Part shown: positions 53,407 through 62,202 of the stretch, piece after piece
How positions within the stretch are numbered: position 1 is the first letter of the stretch
Layout of the letters: each line of letters opens with the position of its first letter
Assembly (NCBI GenBank): GCA_965243775.1
Contig: CBDEWF010000043.1
Span: 1-64,000, forward strand
DNA: 64,000 nt
Reading direction: 5' to 3'
Source: Sansalvadorimonas sp965243775
GTDB taxonomy: Bacteria; Pseudomonadota; Gammaproteobacteria; Pseudomonadales; Endozoicomonadaceae
Notes under the pieces: model-generated
Databases searched by the model: none
Seen by the model: the letters and a program-made list of their open reading frames with translations, nothing else
What the model was told of the DNA's origin: nothing
Program-made: the position numbers and the translations under genes

Positions 53407-55149
53407 ATGAAATCAAAAATTGTGATGATATCTCTTGCTGTTATTCTCGCACTGGGTGGAAGTGGTGCAGAAGCAGGGAAGACAAAAAGGGGGCGCACAG
53501 ATGAGCCAACGACATCAGCAGGATTGCTTAAGAAGAAAAAAAGAATTCCTGCCGCAGACAAGAGTTCTGTTCATCCATCGAAGACTGCTGTGTCTTATGA
53601 TTCCGATGATATGGAGGAGACTGCAATAGCACTGAATACTAAAACAGTGATGGGTAAACTGGCGGCGGTGAACTGGTCAGAACTGGAATGGGCTGATATA
53701 GCGATCTATCAATATTTCGATAAGTATATCTCCGTTGATAAGTACCTTGAACTGGTCAAAGCCAATAATTTTTCAGTTATCTCGTCGTTATCTACATTTC
53801 TAATGGAAAATAAGAAAGTAAAATTTCCGGATTCTGGTAAAGCAAACCATTTTGTCCTGATGGCTCTCGGTGGGGTAAACTCAAGGAGTAGAATTACAAA
53901 AAATATGAAGGGCAAAAAAGTAATTTCAACAGTAGCCCAATTGCTCAACAACAATGAGCTGGTTCCAGATCAATGGCCCGAACGTGGACGATCCGGTCTT
54001 CATGAGAATGAAGAATACTACACACTATTTAAAAACATGAAGCGCTTATCAAATTTTAAACAGGCAGCTTTTCATTGTATGTTAGCTAATCCACTTGGTA
54101 TCGCATTTGATTATATGAATTTAAAATCTGGGGAAGATGATGAAGATGATTGGGATCCGGCATTTACTGAGGCAGAGGAAAGCGGAGAGGTCAAACTTGA
54201 ACAATTTTTAAATTATTTTGATGAGGATGATCAGGGTCAAGTTATGTTTTATCTTTTCACAGGTAAGGAAAAACGTGTAGTCAACGATGAAGGTGATGAA
54301 TTTGAGCCAGAAACAGAGTTGCAGGAAAAGTTGCTTGAATTCATAAATCACTCATGGTCTCTTTTAGGAGGGAGCATGAAAACAAATCTTTCGTATTTCT
54401 GTCTGGAGCACCTCAAGCGTAACCCTCTAAAACCTGTCTCTTCTGTCCCGCCTGCCCCGCCTGTTTCGGTAGTACTGCCTCCCCCTTACGCGGGGTTATC
54501 AAAGCCGGGGCCAAGTGGTTCTGACAAAGCGGAGCGTGCGCGCAAGCTTATTCAGGAAAAATATTCTGTTCAGTTCCTTAGAGCTCTACCAATGGATTGT
54601 ACAATGTTTATGGCTCAACTCTGGTCTAAAAATGGTTTATCAGATGAGCAAAAGGCGGTGATAGATAGCCGCAGCACAAGGGCTGATAAGGTAAGTTATT
54701 ATTTGAACTCGGTTCTTATGCCAAGTCTCGAATGTGATGATATCGGATTACTTGAATCGCTTATTAGCACTATAAAAGATTCTGACTACTTCTTTTTAAA
54801 GCGTATTGCGAATAACATAGAACAAACATTACACGGCTGGCCAGCTGATAAGCAAGTAAAAGAAACATTTCGAAAAAATTATGATAAAATAGTGAAGAAG
54901 ATGGATCTGGTAAATACTGATTTGCTGACTATCCTGTATAGCAAAAACCTATTGCCTGGAAATACTAAAGCATATATAGATGCTAAGTTAACACCTTCCG
55001 AAAAGAATCAGCATTTCTTAGACCGTGTTATTATCCCTAGTGATAGTTGTTACAAACCATTCATGGATGCATTATATGAAGACGGATCTCCATCACACAT
55101 GGAACTTCACCGGTTGCTCAGCAACTCCCTTTTTGGAAGTAGTAAATAG
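53407..55149 (+). CDS. Secreted protein with two CARD-like death-fold domains
   Basis: A 580-residue protein; ATG at 53407 after AGAGGG. Residues 1-23 are a classical signal peptide (MKSKIVMISLAVILALGGSG, then AEA). A basic patch (LLKKKKR) and a helical N-terminal region of unknown type follow to about 340. A proline linker (PPAPPVSVVLPPPYAGL) contains a PPPY sequence, the class bound by WW domains in eukaryotes. The C-terminal 200 residues hold two units with the helical pattern of caspase recruitment domains: unit 1 (376-475) LWSKNGLSDEQKAVIDSRST then a conserved D-K-x-x-x-x-L stretch; unit 2 (483-575) ILYSKNLLPGNTKAYIDAKL then FLDRVI and FMDALYEDG. CARDs bind other CARDs in cell-death signalling. 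Domain call is from pattern only. Confidence 0.62.
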   Translation: MKSKIVMISLAVILALGGSGAEAGKTKRGRTDEPTTSAGLLKKKKRIPAADKSSVHPSKTAVSYDSDDMEETAIALNTKTVMGKLAAVNWSELEWADIAIYQYFDKYISVDKYLELVKANNFSVISSLSTFLMENKKVKFPDSGKANHFVLMALGGVNSRSRITKNMKGKKVISTVAQLLNNNELVPDQWPERGRSGLHENEEYYTLFKNMKRLSNFKQAAFHCMLANPLGIAFDYMNLKSGEDDEDDWDPAFTEAEESGEVKLEQFLNYFDEDDQGQVMFYLFTGKEKRVVNDEGDEFEPETELQEKLLEFINHSWSLLGGSMKTNLSYFCLEHLKRNPLKPVSSVPPAPPVSVVLPPPYAGLSKPGPSGSDKAERARKLIQEKYSVQFLRALPMDCTMFMAQLWSKNGLSDEQKAVIDSRSTRADKVSYYLNSVLMPSLECDDIGLLESLISTIKDSDYFFLKRIANNIEQTLHGWPADKQVKETFRKNYDKIVKKMDLVNTDLLTILYSKNLLPGNTKAYIDAKLTPSEKNQHFLDRVIIPSDSCYKPFMDALYEDGSPSHMELHRLLSNSLFGSSK

Positions 55150-55257
55150 GGCTTTGTATGGAGTTTGTATGAAGACAGCTTCAGGCCAATACCATCAAGG
55201 GCTGAAGAAGCTGGGGCTAGCTGGGTAAAAAGCCTATTGATTGATAATCTGGTTAAG

Positions 55258-55281
55258 CCCCTACCTTCGTGGGGGTTTTTT
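55258..55281 (+). terminator. Terminator after the CARD-like gene
   Basis: CCCCTA and TGGGGG flank CCTTCG, followed by TTTTTT, about 110 bases downstream of the stop codon. Confidence 0.75.
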
Positions 55282-55435
55282 ATAAGTAGTGTTCAGGGCT
55301 GGTGATTTATTAGTAATACTAATAATTGTATAAAAATATTAATTTTTTTAATAAGTAAAAGGCGATTAAAATTTCTGCATAGCGTGCGATAATTCTTTTT
55401 CAGGCTATAACCTGAAGGGCAGAGTGCAGCGTCTA

Positions 55436-55561
55436 ATGAACAACAATATGGAATATGACCGTAGTCGTATAGCCATGAAAAATAACAAAAGAGTTCTGAA
55501 AAAACTAACCAATAAACTGAGGAACCGAAAGTGGAGTCGTTCTTCTCATGAAAGAAATTAA
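55436..55561 (+). CDS. Possible Arg/Lys-rich leader peptide overlapping argG
   Basis: A 41-codon frame (MNNNMEYDRSRIAMKNNKRV, then KKLTNKLRNRKWSRSSHERN) ends 14 bases inside argG in another frame. Seven of its residues are arginine. A ribosome site is weak (AAGGG lies about 20 bases upstream), so it may not be translated. If it is, ribosomes reading it would pass over the argG start, giving a way to link arginine supply to argG translation. This is a hypothesis. Confidence 0.3.
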   Translation: MNNNMEYDRSRIAMKNNKRVLKKLTNKLRNRKWSRSSHERN

Positions 55562-56762
55562 CAAGGTCGTCCTCGCCTATTCTGGAGGTCTTGACACCTC
55601 TGTGATTGCGAAGTGGCTGGAGGATACTTATCTCTGTGAGGTGGTAACTTTCACTGCTGACCTGGGGCAGGGTGAAGAGGTAGAGCCGGCAAGAGCCAAG
55701 GCTCAGGCGCTGGGTATCAAGGAAATCTACATAGAAGACCTGCGAGAAGAGTTTGTCCGAGATTTTGTTTTTCCCATGTTCCGGGCCAATACCATTTATG
55801 AAGGAGAGTATCTGCTCGGCACATCTATTGCGCGGCCGTTAATCGCCAAACGTCTGGTAGAGATTGCCAACGAAACCGGTGCTGATGCCATCTCTCACGG
55901 TGCCACTGGTAAGGGGAATGATCAGGTACGGTTCGAACTGGGTGCCTATGCCCTGAAGCCGGGTATCCAGGTCATTGCTCCCTGGCGGCAGTGGGACTTA
56001 AATTCCCGGGCCAAGCTGCTGGCGTACTGCGATAAACATGGTATTGAGATCCAGAAGAAAAAGGGCAAGTCTCCCTACTCAATGGATGCCAACCTGCTTC
56101 ATATCTCTTATGAGGGCGATATCCTGGAAGATCCATGGAATGAGCCGGAGGAAGATATGTGGCTGTGGAGTGTTTCTCCGGAAGCTGCCCCCGATGAGCC
56201 GACTTATATTGACCTCACATTTCAACGGGGTGATATCGTTGCCATTGATGGTAACGATATGACACCCGCTGAAGTCCTGACTTATCTGAACAAGATAGGA
56301 GGAGCCAATGGTATTGGCCGGGTCGATATTGTCGAAAACCGTTATGTCGGCATGAAGGCCAGGGGGTGTTATGAAACCCCGGGAGGCACCATTATTCTCA
56401 AGGCCCACAGGGCTATGGAGTCCATCACCCTGGATCGGGAAGCGGCACACCTGAAGGATGAACTGATGCCCCGATATGCCAAGCTGATCTACAACGGCTA
56501 TTGGTGGTCACCAGAGCGTGAAATGCTGCAGCAGATGATCGATCATTCCCAAGTCTATGTGAATGGCCGTGTACGCCTGAAGCTTTATAAAGGCAATGTG
56601 GTTGTTGTCGGGCGTGAGTCTGACCAGACTCTGTTCGACGAAACTTTTGCCACTTTTGAAGATGATGCCGGTGCTTACAACCATGCAGATGCCGGTGGCT
56701 TTATCAAACTGAATGCACTGCGTTTACGCCTGGCTGCCCAGAAAGGGCGGAAAATGATATAG
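55548..56762 (+). CDS. argG: Argininosuccinate synthase
   Basis: A 404-residue enzyme joining citrulline and aspartate with ATP, the next-to-last step of arginine synthesis. The ATP motif is VVLAYSGGLDTSVIAKWLED; GTSIARPLIAKRLVEIA and SHGATGKGNDQVRFEL are family signatures. Length is normal for the short (type 1) form. The start at 55548 follows GGAG with an 11-base gap. The upstream 250 bases are AT-rich; I could not identify clear ArgR boxes. Confidence 0.97.
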   Translation: MKEINKVVLAYSGGLDTSVIAKWLEDTYLCEVVTFTADLGQGEEVEPARAKAQALGIKEIYIEDLREEFVRDFVFPMFRANTIYEGEYLLGTSIARPLIAKRLVEIANETGADAISHGATGKGNDQVRFELGAYALKPGIQVIAPWRQWDLNSRAKLLAYCDKHGIEIQKKKGKSPYSMDANLLHISYEGDILEDPWNEPEEDMWLWSVSPEAAPDEPTYIDLTFQRGDIVAIDGNDMTPAEVLTYLNKIGGANGIGRVDIVENRYVGMKARGCYETPGGTIILKAHRAMESITLDREAAHLKDELMPRYAKLIYNGYWWSPEREMLQQMIDHSQVYVNGRVRLKLYKGNVVVVGRESDQTLFDETFATFEDDAGAYNHADAGGFIKLNALRLRLAAQKGRKMI

Positions 56763-57087
56763 GTTGTTATTCATCTGGTCGCTTTCGGTTGCAGGAAGAT
56801 AGCTGGCGTATTCTGTGCCGATATCCAGAAAAATATCAACCTGAAACACTGCAGTTTGCCCCTGTCTTTGTTGTACTGGCAAAGTCGATCATAGGCAGAG
56901 GAGGCATTTTTTCTTAAGGCACTCTTTGAGTGCCTTGTTGTAGAAATACCATCAGCTGAAAAGACGACCCAATAAGGTTTTTTGGGTCATGTATGAAATG
57001 CGTTGATGTCCGTCATTCCTGCGAAAGCAGGAATCTCAAGCTGGTAGACTCCTGCTTTCGCAGGAGTGACGAGGTTGTAAAGGGTCA
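56763..57087. other. Intergenic region with nested hairpin repeat
   Basis: No gene is supported. The left half has no clear structure. The right half is filled by the nested inverted repeat described separately. Confidence 0.45.
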
Positions 57088-57098
57088 TCAACGTATTT
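56996..57098. repeat. Nested inverted repeat (REP/MITE-like) at kinase gene end
   Basis: Outer arms AAATGCGTTGATG (56996-57008) and CATCAACGTATTT (57086-57098) are inverted with one mismatch. Inside, 25-base arms (57012-57036 and 57046-57070) beginning GTCATTCCTGCGAAAGC pair with two mismatches, and each arm is itself a palindrome around CCTGCGAAAGCAGG. The 'CATTCC.GCGAAAGC.GGAATC' theme is a widespread proteobacterial repeat. The right outer arm covers the last codons and TGA of the kinase gene, so the gene's end may have been set by the insertion. Confidence 0.8.
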
Positions 57099-59274
57099 GA
57101 CTCATTACCGTTTTTTGAGATGCTTGGCGACCACTTCGATCAGATTTGTGGCAAACATGTCTTTGCAACAAAGGTTTATATTTTTCCAGTAGCTCGTCAG
57201 CGGACGGGCGTTTAGTAGGATCCTTCACTGTGGATTCAGCAATCAGCTCATTCAATAAATTCTTGTTTCTCTCTGTTAAACTGTGAGCTGTCATCATGCC
57301 TTTCACAATTTGACCAAATGCGTAAATATCAATACGGTTGTTATAATATTTCCTTATTCCATTTCGACCTTCGAGTGCATAGTTATCAGGATATTTTATT
57401 TCCGGTGCAACATATCTGTTATTCTGATCAAATTTTGGAACCTCGCGCACTTCAGTAGATACTAAAGGCTTGGCTACACCAAAATCTGATATTTTTAAAT
57501 GGCCATTGTGCATGCAGAGAATGTTAGGAGAACGAAGATCCCGGTGGACAATACCATTTGCATGCATATAAGAGAGTCCCTCCAGGAGATCGAGAACCCA
57601 CTGGTTAATTTGTTGTGGTTTGAACCGTGATGGCCATTTCAGCTTCTCATGCAGATCACATTCTGCCAGTTCAAGTAATAAACCATCACATAGCCCTGAA
57701 TCAGAGTCATAAAAAGCTTTCTCGCACCCAAGAATATTCTTATGCTTGAACTGAAAGTAAACGTCTGCTTCTTTCTTGAATGATTTTTGTGCTTGTATTT
57801 GAGTTGGTGCCTTAAATCTTCCTTTGTCATTTTTATCTTGAGGGGTCCAAACTTTTAGTGCGAACGGTTTTCCATTTTTTTTGACTTGATAAACTCTTCC
57901 ATAGACGCCACTTCCCAGTACTTTTCCGATTGTAAGACTCGGATCTTCTTTCACCGATTTTGGTAATAACGGACTGTCATTTTTTCTGGAGGAAGGATTG
58001 ACTGTATAAGCAGTATGCCCGGTTCTCTCGACAGGCCGCAGTGGCTCTTGTTTTACAGTTTGAGGCGCAGGAGAGTTCTGCAAAGAACCTCTTTGCAGGC
58101 ATTCCCCTGATAGTTTTCTTCTAATGGCTCTCCTGATTGGTCTCGCTTCAGCTCTGGGTGTTTCTGCTAAAGTTTCAGACTCATCTTTAGGTGGTTTGAT
58201 AAGGAGGCTGCTCTGTTCAGAGAAAGAGTGATTTTCTGAGCAAGGTTTCTTGGTAGGAAACTTCGCATCCCCGCTATCAAGCCTGCGGCGTTTTCTTGTT
58301 AGTGTATTTGTTAAGCAAATGTTATTTGATTTTTCTGTGTCTTTATTCGCAGGTTGTATGGAAATGGCTCCAGAAGAGCTCGAAGGGTTTTGATGACAAG
58401 ATGACGAACGTGTTTCTGCCAGGGTTTTTCTTTCAGCTCTAATATCCTTGACACTCTTTGCCTTCGATCCAGAAGAAGCTTCTTTTCTCAGTGTACTGCG
58501 TGTCTTTTCATGAATGGATCTATCGGATTTTTCTTTTCTTCTTTTTAAGAAAAGATCTCTGTTAGTGTTCGCGGAAACATCCTCATTCTTAACTTCTTTG
58601 GCAATAGACTCTTTATTCCGCATTTGCCTTGTCTGGATAGAAGAATCACCAGAAGTTGTTGATGCGGGAGGTTGCTGGATAGAAGTAACAGGCTGTTTAA
58701 AGGAACTTTCTTTCCTTGTTTTCCTGATAGCTTCCACATTTGTCGCGTGGTGTTGCTGGTTACCTGATGCTGCATCCTCTCTTATTTTTGCACGTACCTT
58801 GTCATGAAGGGTTGGTTTATTTTTTTTGTCGAACCTCTGGGATAAAGTGAATCCCCTTTCAGTTTTCCTGGTCTTTTCCTGACTGGCTTTCTTTACAGGA
58901 ATACTATTCTCAGAAACTTGTTTTCTTTGAGCGTTCTGAGGTGCAGATTGAACAGGAGGCAGCTTCTTTTCATGTAATGCGGCTTTACATTGGGCAAGCT
59001 GCCTTAGCGGTTGCCTGGCAAGACTGGTCTTGTTGGTATTGTTTGGTAGCGGCTGAATCACTCTTTTGGGGAGAGCTTGAATAGGTGGTCTTTGAGAGGT
59101 GTAGTGCCCAGCAGGCTGAGGGGCTTTATACGGCGGATGACAAGGCCTCACTGTACGGTTGAACAAAACGGACGCAGGGGCTGAAACCAGCTCCTGAACG
59201 CGCGAATAAATATATGATGATGTAATCGTATTAAAAACAGTGTTTACGGCAGAACCCAGACCCAAATAATACAT
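57088..59274 (-). CDS. Eukaryote-type protein kinase with long basic N-terminus
   Basis: A 728-residue protein; ATG at 59274 has a very strong site (AGGAGGTAAGGAG). The kinase domain (about 445-700) is complete: GSGVYGRVY loop, K474 in FALKVW, E502, HRDLRSPNIL (D579; arginine after HRDL as in tyrosine and TKL kinases), DFGVAKP (D597), YVAPEI, and KDPTKRPSADELL. The preceding 440 residues are disordered and basic. They contain a repeated unit (156-190 and 253-290: LHDKVRAKIREDAASG / IHEKTRSTLRKEASSG) and a bipartite NLS-like cluster (TRKRRRLDSGDAKFPTKKP). A short hydrophobic stretch occurs at the very start. The subdomain signatures are eukaryotic rather than PASTA/Hanks-type bacterial. A host-directed kinase is inferred. 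Confidence 0.85.
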   Translation of the reverse strand: MYYLGLGSAVNTVFNTITSSYIYSRVQELVSAPASVLFNRTVRPCHPPYKAPQPAGHYTSQRPPIQALPKRVIQPLPNNTNKTSLARQPLRQLAQCKAALHEKKLPPVQSAPQNAQRKQVSENSIPVKKASQEKTRKTERGFTLSQRFDKKNKPTLHDKVRAKIREDAASGNQQHHATNVEAIRKTRKESSFKQPVTSIQQPPASTTSGDSSIQTRQMRNKESIAKEVKNEDVSANTNRDLFLKRRKEKSDRSIHEKTRSTLRKEASSGSKAKSVKDIRAERKTLAETRSSSCHQNPSSSSGAISIQPANKDTEKSNNICLTNTLTRKRRRLDSGDAKFPTKKPCSENHSFSEQSSLLIKPPKDESETLAETPRAEARPIRRAIRRKLSGECLQRGSLQNSPAPQTVKQEPLRPVERTGHTAYTVNPSSRKNDSPLLPKSVKEDPSLTIGKVLGSGVYGRVYQVKKNGKPFALKVWTPQDKNDKGRFKAPTQIQAQKSFKKEADVYFQFKHKNILGCEKAFYDSDSGLCDGLLLELAECDLHEKLKWPSRFKPQQINQWVLDLLEGLSYMHANGIVHRDLRSPNILCMHNGHLKISDFGVAKPLVSTEVREVPKFDQNNRYVAPEIKYPDNYALEGRNGIRKYYNNRIDIYAFGQIVKGMMTAHSLTERNKNLLNELIAESTVKDPTKRPSADELLEKYKPLLQRHVCHKSDRSGRQASQKTVMSQIR

Positions 59275-59372
59275 CTCCTTACCTCCTGACTATCCATGTC
59301 AATCAATACATGATTAGAGGCGAGAGGCAGGGGAAAGTTCCCATAGAGGCCGGGTTGTTAGGGAAAAATAGT

Positions 59373-59400
59373 AAAAAAACGCCCGGATTGTGCCCGGGCG
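59373..59400 (-). terminator. Terminator of acs
   Basis: On the minus strand CGCCCGGG and CCGGGCG pair around a 6-base loop and run into seven T, 19 bases after the acs stop codon. Confidence 0.88.
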
Positions 59401-59418
59401 CTAGCGTATCGGCGGCGA

Positions 59419-61383
59419 TCAGGCCCCGACATCTACCCGATCAGCAATCAGCTGATCAACAACACCGGGGTCTGCCAGTGTTGAGGTATCTCCTAAATTG
59501 TCGCACTCCCCGGCGGCGATCTTGCGCAGGATGCGGCGCATAATCTTGCCAGAGCGGGTTTTGGGCAGGCCGGGAGCATTCTGGATAATATCCGGCGTCG
59601 CGATGGGACCGATCTCGTGGCGTACCCACTTCTTGAGATCGCTGGCCAGCTCAAAGGAGTACTCCACATCCTTGTTCAGGGTGATATAGACATAGATGCC
59701 CTGGCCCTTGATATCGTGGGGATAACCCACCACAGCCGCCTCGGCAACGTTCTCGTGGGCCACCATGGCACTTTCGATCTCTGCAGTGCCCATACGGTGA
59801 CCGGACACATTGATAACATCATCGACCCGACCAGTGATCCAGTAATAGCCATCCTCATCACGGCGGGCTCCATCGCCGGTACAGTACATCCCCTTGAAGG
59901 TGGTGAAATAGGTCTGCACGAAGCGTTCATGATCCCCGAATACCGTACGGGCCTGGCCGGGCCAGCTATCCAGGATAACCAGATTTCCTTCGCAGGGGCC
60001 ATCCACAATGTTACCCATATTGTCGACAATAGCTGGCAAAACTCCGAAGAAGGGCCTGGTGGCTGAACCGGGTTTCAGAGGTGTTGCACCGGGAAGTGGG
60101 GTAATCATGGCTGCACCGGTTTCTGTCTGCCACCAGGTATCCACTATGGGGCAGCGCTTCTCACCCACTGTTTCGTAGTACCACTGCCATGCCTGGGGAT
60201 TGATGGGTTCTCCAACAGTTCCCAGCAGACGCAGGCTTTTGCGGCTGGTGTCTGCCACGGCCTCATCGCCATGGGCCATCAGTGCCCGTATAGCCGTAGG
60301 AGCAATATAGAGAATATTGATCTGGTACTTATCTACGATCTGGCAGACCCGTTTAACACTGGGGTAATTGGGCACACCTTCATGCATAACAATGGTGGCG
60401 CCGTTAGTGAGTGGCCCGTAAACCACATAGGAGTGGCCGGTGACCCAGCCAACATCGGCGTTACACCAGAACACTTCACCATCCTGGTAATCAAACAGGT
60501 ACTGGTGGGTCATGGAGGCGTAGACAAGATATCCTCCAGTGGTGTGGAGAACACCCTTGGGCTTGCCAGTTGAGCCCGAGGTGTACAGGATAAACAGAGG
60601 GTCTTCCGCGCCCATTTCCCTTGCCTGACAGTAGGGAGAGGAGAGATCAATCAGCTGATGCCACCATACATCCCGGTGAGAATGCCAGGGCACATCAGCT
60701 CCGGTGCGCTGGTAAACAATAACCTTCTCAATGGTGCGTATTTCCGGATGGGTCAGGGCCTCATCAACATTGGCCTTCAGGGGAACCTTCTTGCCAGCTC
60801 GTACACCTTCATCTGAGGTAATAATAATCTTGGCGTGACTGTCGATAACCCGGCCAGCCAGTGCTTCCGGGGAAAAACCGGCAAACACGACAGAATGAAT
60901 AGCACCGATCCGGGTACAGGCCAGCATGGCAACAGCGGCTTCAATAACCATGGGCATGTAGATGGCAACAACATCTCCCTGGCGCACTCCCTGGGATTTC
61001 AGGGCATTGGCGAAGCGGCAGACCTGTTCATGGAGTTCACGGTAGGTAATGGAGCGCTCTTCACCCGGTTCATCACCTTCCCAGTAGATCGCGATCTGAT
61101 CACCTTTCTCTTCCAGATGGCGGTCGAGACAGTTATGGGAAACGTTAGTGGTACCGTCCTTGAACCACTTGATATCAACATGGTGGTCATCGAAAGAGAC
61201 GGTTTTCACTTTAGTAAAAGGGTTGAACCAGTCGATACGTTGTCCATGTTCCCGCCAGAAGCCTTCGGGGTTAACAATGGACTGCTGGTACATCTGCTTG
61301 TACTGCTCTTCATTGCATAGAGCCCTTTCGGCACTGGCAGGGTCGACAGGATAAACGGAGGGAGTCGCAGATTCGTTGCTCAT
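59419..61383 (-). CDS. acs: Acetyl-CoA synthetase
   Basis: A 654-residue AMP-forming enzyme that activates acetate. Motifs: FILYTSGSTGKPKGVLHTTG, WCNADVGWVTGHSYVVYGPL, DTWWQTETGAAMITPLPG, and the hinge WITGRVDDVINVSGHRMGTA. The C-terminal PGLPKTRSGKIMRRILRKIA holds the lysine that is acetylated to switch the enzyme off in known systems. Full length and undamaged. It stands alone with its own terminator; the 130-base upstream region contains a 16-bp palindrome (61513-61528). Confidence 0.97.
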   Translation of the reverse strand: MSNESATPSVYPVDPASAERALCNEEQYKQMYQQSIVNPEGFWREHGQRIDWFNPFTKVKTVSFDDHHVDIKWFKDGTTNVSHNCLDRHLEEKGDQIAIYWEGDEPGEERSITYRELHEQVCRFANALKSQGVRQGDVVAIYMPMVIEAAVAMLACTRIGAIHSVVFAGFSPEALAGRVIDSHAKIIITSDEGVRAGKKVPLKANVDEALTHPEIRTIEKVIVYQRTGADVPWHSHRDVWWHQLIDLSSPYCQAREMGAEDPLFILYTSGSTGKPKGVLHTTGGYLVYASMTHQYLFDYQDGEVFWCNADVGWVTGHSYVVYGPLTNGATIVMHEGVPNYPSVKRVCQIVDKYQINILYIAPTAIRALMAHGDEAVADTSRKSLRLLGTVGEPINPQAWQWYYETVGEKRCPIVDTWWQTETGAAMITPLPGATPLKPGSATRPFFGVLPAIVDNMGNIVDGPCEGNLVILDSWPGQARTVFGDHERFVQTYFTTFKGMYCTGDGARRDEDGYYWITGRVDDVINVSGHRMGTAEIESAMVAHENVAEAAVVGYPHDIKGQGIYVYITLNKDVEYSFELASDLKKWVRHEIGPIATPDIIQNAPGLPKTRSGKIMRRILRKIAAGECDNLGDTSTLADPGVVDQLIADRVDVGA

Positions 61384-61512
61384 GGCGTCATACCTGTTCT
61401 TGTTCTTGTTGTTAGTACGATGTTGTTAGTACGGTTGCTTTTATTCTTATCAACTGTTTTGAATTCTGTGTGGGACGGCTTGGATTGTTACTTTTGCCGG
61501 GCAGGTAGGCTA

Positions 61513-61528
61513 TTAGACCTTGGTCTAA
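61513..61528. promoter_or_regulatory. Palindrome upstream of acs
   Basis: TTAGACC and GGTCTAA flank TT: a perfect dyad 130 bases before the acs start and 25 bases before the truncated frame at 61553. It could be an operator for either; no matching regulator is visible. Confidence 0.4.
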
Positions 61529-61552
61529 GGAGAGGTACTATCAGAGGAGAAA

Positions 61553-61588
61553 ATGATGCAAATGCAGTGGTTGATATGGAGATATCGC
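61553..61588 (+). pseudogene. Truncated gene start at the edge of the cassette array
   Basis: A strong ribosome site (GAGGAG) is followed at ideal spacing by ATGATGCAAATGCAGTGG (MMQMQWLIWRY...). After about 10-12 codons the sequence enters the attC-like hairpin, and the frame stops at 61699. A good initiation site with no gene behind it suggests that a gene was cut when cassettes inserted here. The downstream part of that gene was not found in the window. Confidence 0.4.
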
Positions 61589-61642
61589 CCGCATGTGGGG
61601 CGCCGCAGCGCGGCGTCCCACACCATGCGCTTGTTAGGTGCT
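61580..61642 (-). repeat. attC-like recombination site 1
   Basis: Read on the minus strand, just after the stop codon of the GlcG-like gene: AGCACCTAAC, then arms GCGCATGGTGTGGGACGCCG and GCGGCGCCCCACATGCGGGC that pair almost fully with one extra base in one arm, as in integron attC sites. The final box is GATATC instead of GTT-type, as expected if the cassette was joined to a secondary GAT site. Confidence 0.65.
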
Positions 61643-61644
61643 GG

Positions 61645-62124
61645 CTATTTGATGACACTAACAACCGCTTTAGCACACTCTTGGTCGTGTTCTATGTAGC
61701 CACCTGCTACCCCAACTGCACCAATCAGTTTGCCGCTTTTTGAGAAGATCGGCTCACCGCCACCAATTGGAAGCAAACCAGGGAACTGCTTAAACTCAGG
61801 CTTTGCAGTAGTAATCTCGGCTACCTTATCTGTTGAAGTAGACCAAGCTAATGCTGTTTCAGCCTTTAGTGTTGCTCCGGTATAGGCTGAAGGCAGGGCT
61901 TCATCCATCCGTAGAGAAGCAACTACATCAAGTCCTCGATCTACAATGACAACAGCCATATTCCAGTTCTTTTCACTTGCTAAGGACTGGCAAGCCTGAA
62001 TTCCTTTCAAGGCTTGATCTGATCGTAAAAAAGGACGAAGACTTTCTGCATTTGCGGCAGAAGAAAAAATAGCGGCTGCCAGTGCTGACGCAAGGAGTGT
62101 ACTGATTTTCATATCAAGTTTCAT
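61645..62124 (-). CDS. Secreted GlcG/HbpS-like heme-binding family protein (cassette gene)
   Basis: A 159-residue protein from the ATG at 62124 (an ATG four codons later is equally possible; an upstream frame runs into the attC site and is rejected). A signal peptide (MKISTLLASALAAAIFSSAA, cut after ANA) targets it to the periplasm. The mature part matches the GlcG/HbpS (DUF336) family: ALKGIQACQSLASEKNW, VVIVDRGLDVVASLRMDEA, LPIGGGEPIFSKSGKLIGAVGVAGG. Family members bind heme or corrinoids or accompany glycolate and diol enzymes. It fills a cassette between two attC-like sites, with its stop codon three bases from the next site, the standard integron cassette layout. Promoter unknown. Confidence 0.88.
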   Translation of the reverse strand: MKLDMKISTLLASALAAAIFSSAANAESLRPFLRSDQALKGIQACQSLASEKNWNMAVVIVDRGLDVVASLRMDEALPSAYTGATLKAETALAWSTSTDKVAEITTAKPEFKQFPGLLPIGGGEPIFSKSGKLIGAVGVAGGYIEHDQECAKAVVSVIK

Positions 62125-62202
62125 TTTTATGATGTTGGAGACATCTATATTAGCAATAGACGACAAAGACTGCTTTGTGAAAGATGTAACTGGATGTATG
62201 TG

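Noticed and set aside
55300..55435. ArgR boxes upstream of argG
   Set aside because: The region is AT-rich and gives many partial matches, but no pair of well-spaced 18-bp boxes.
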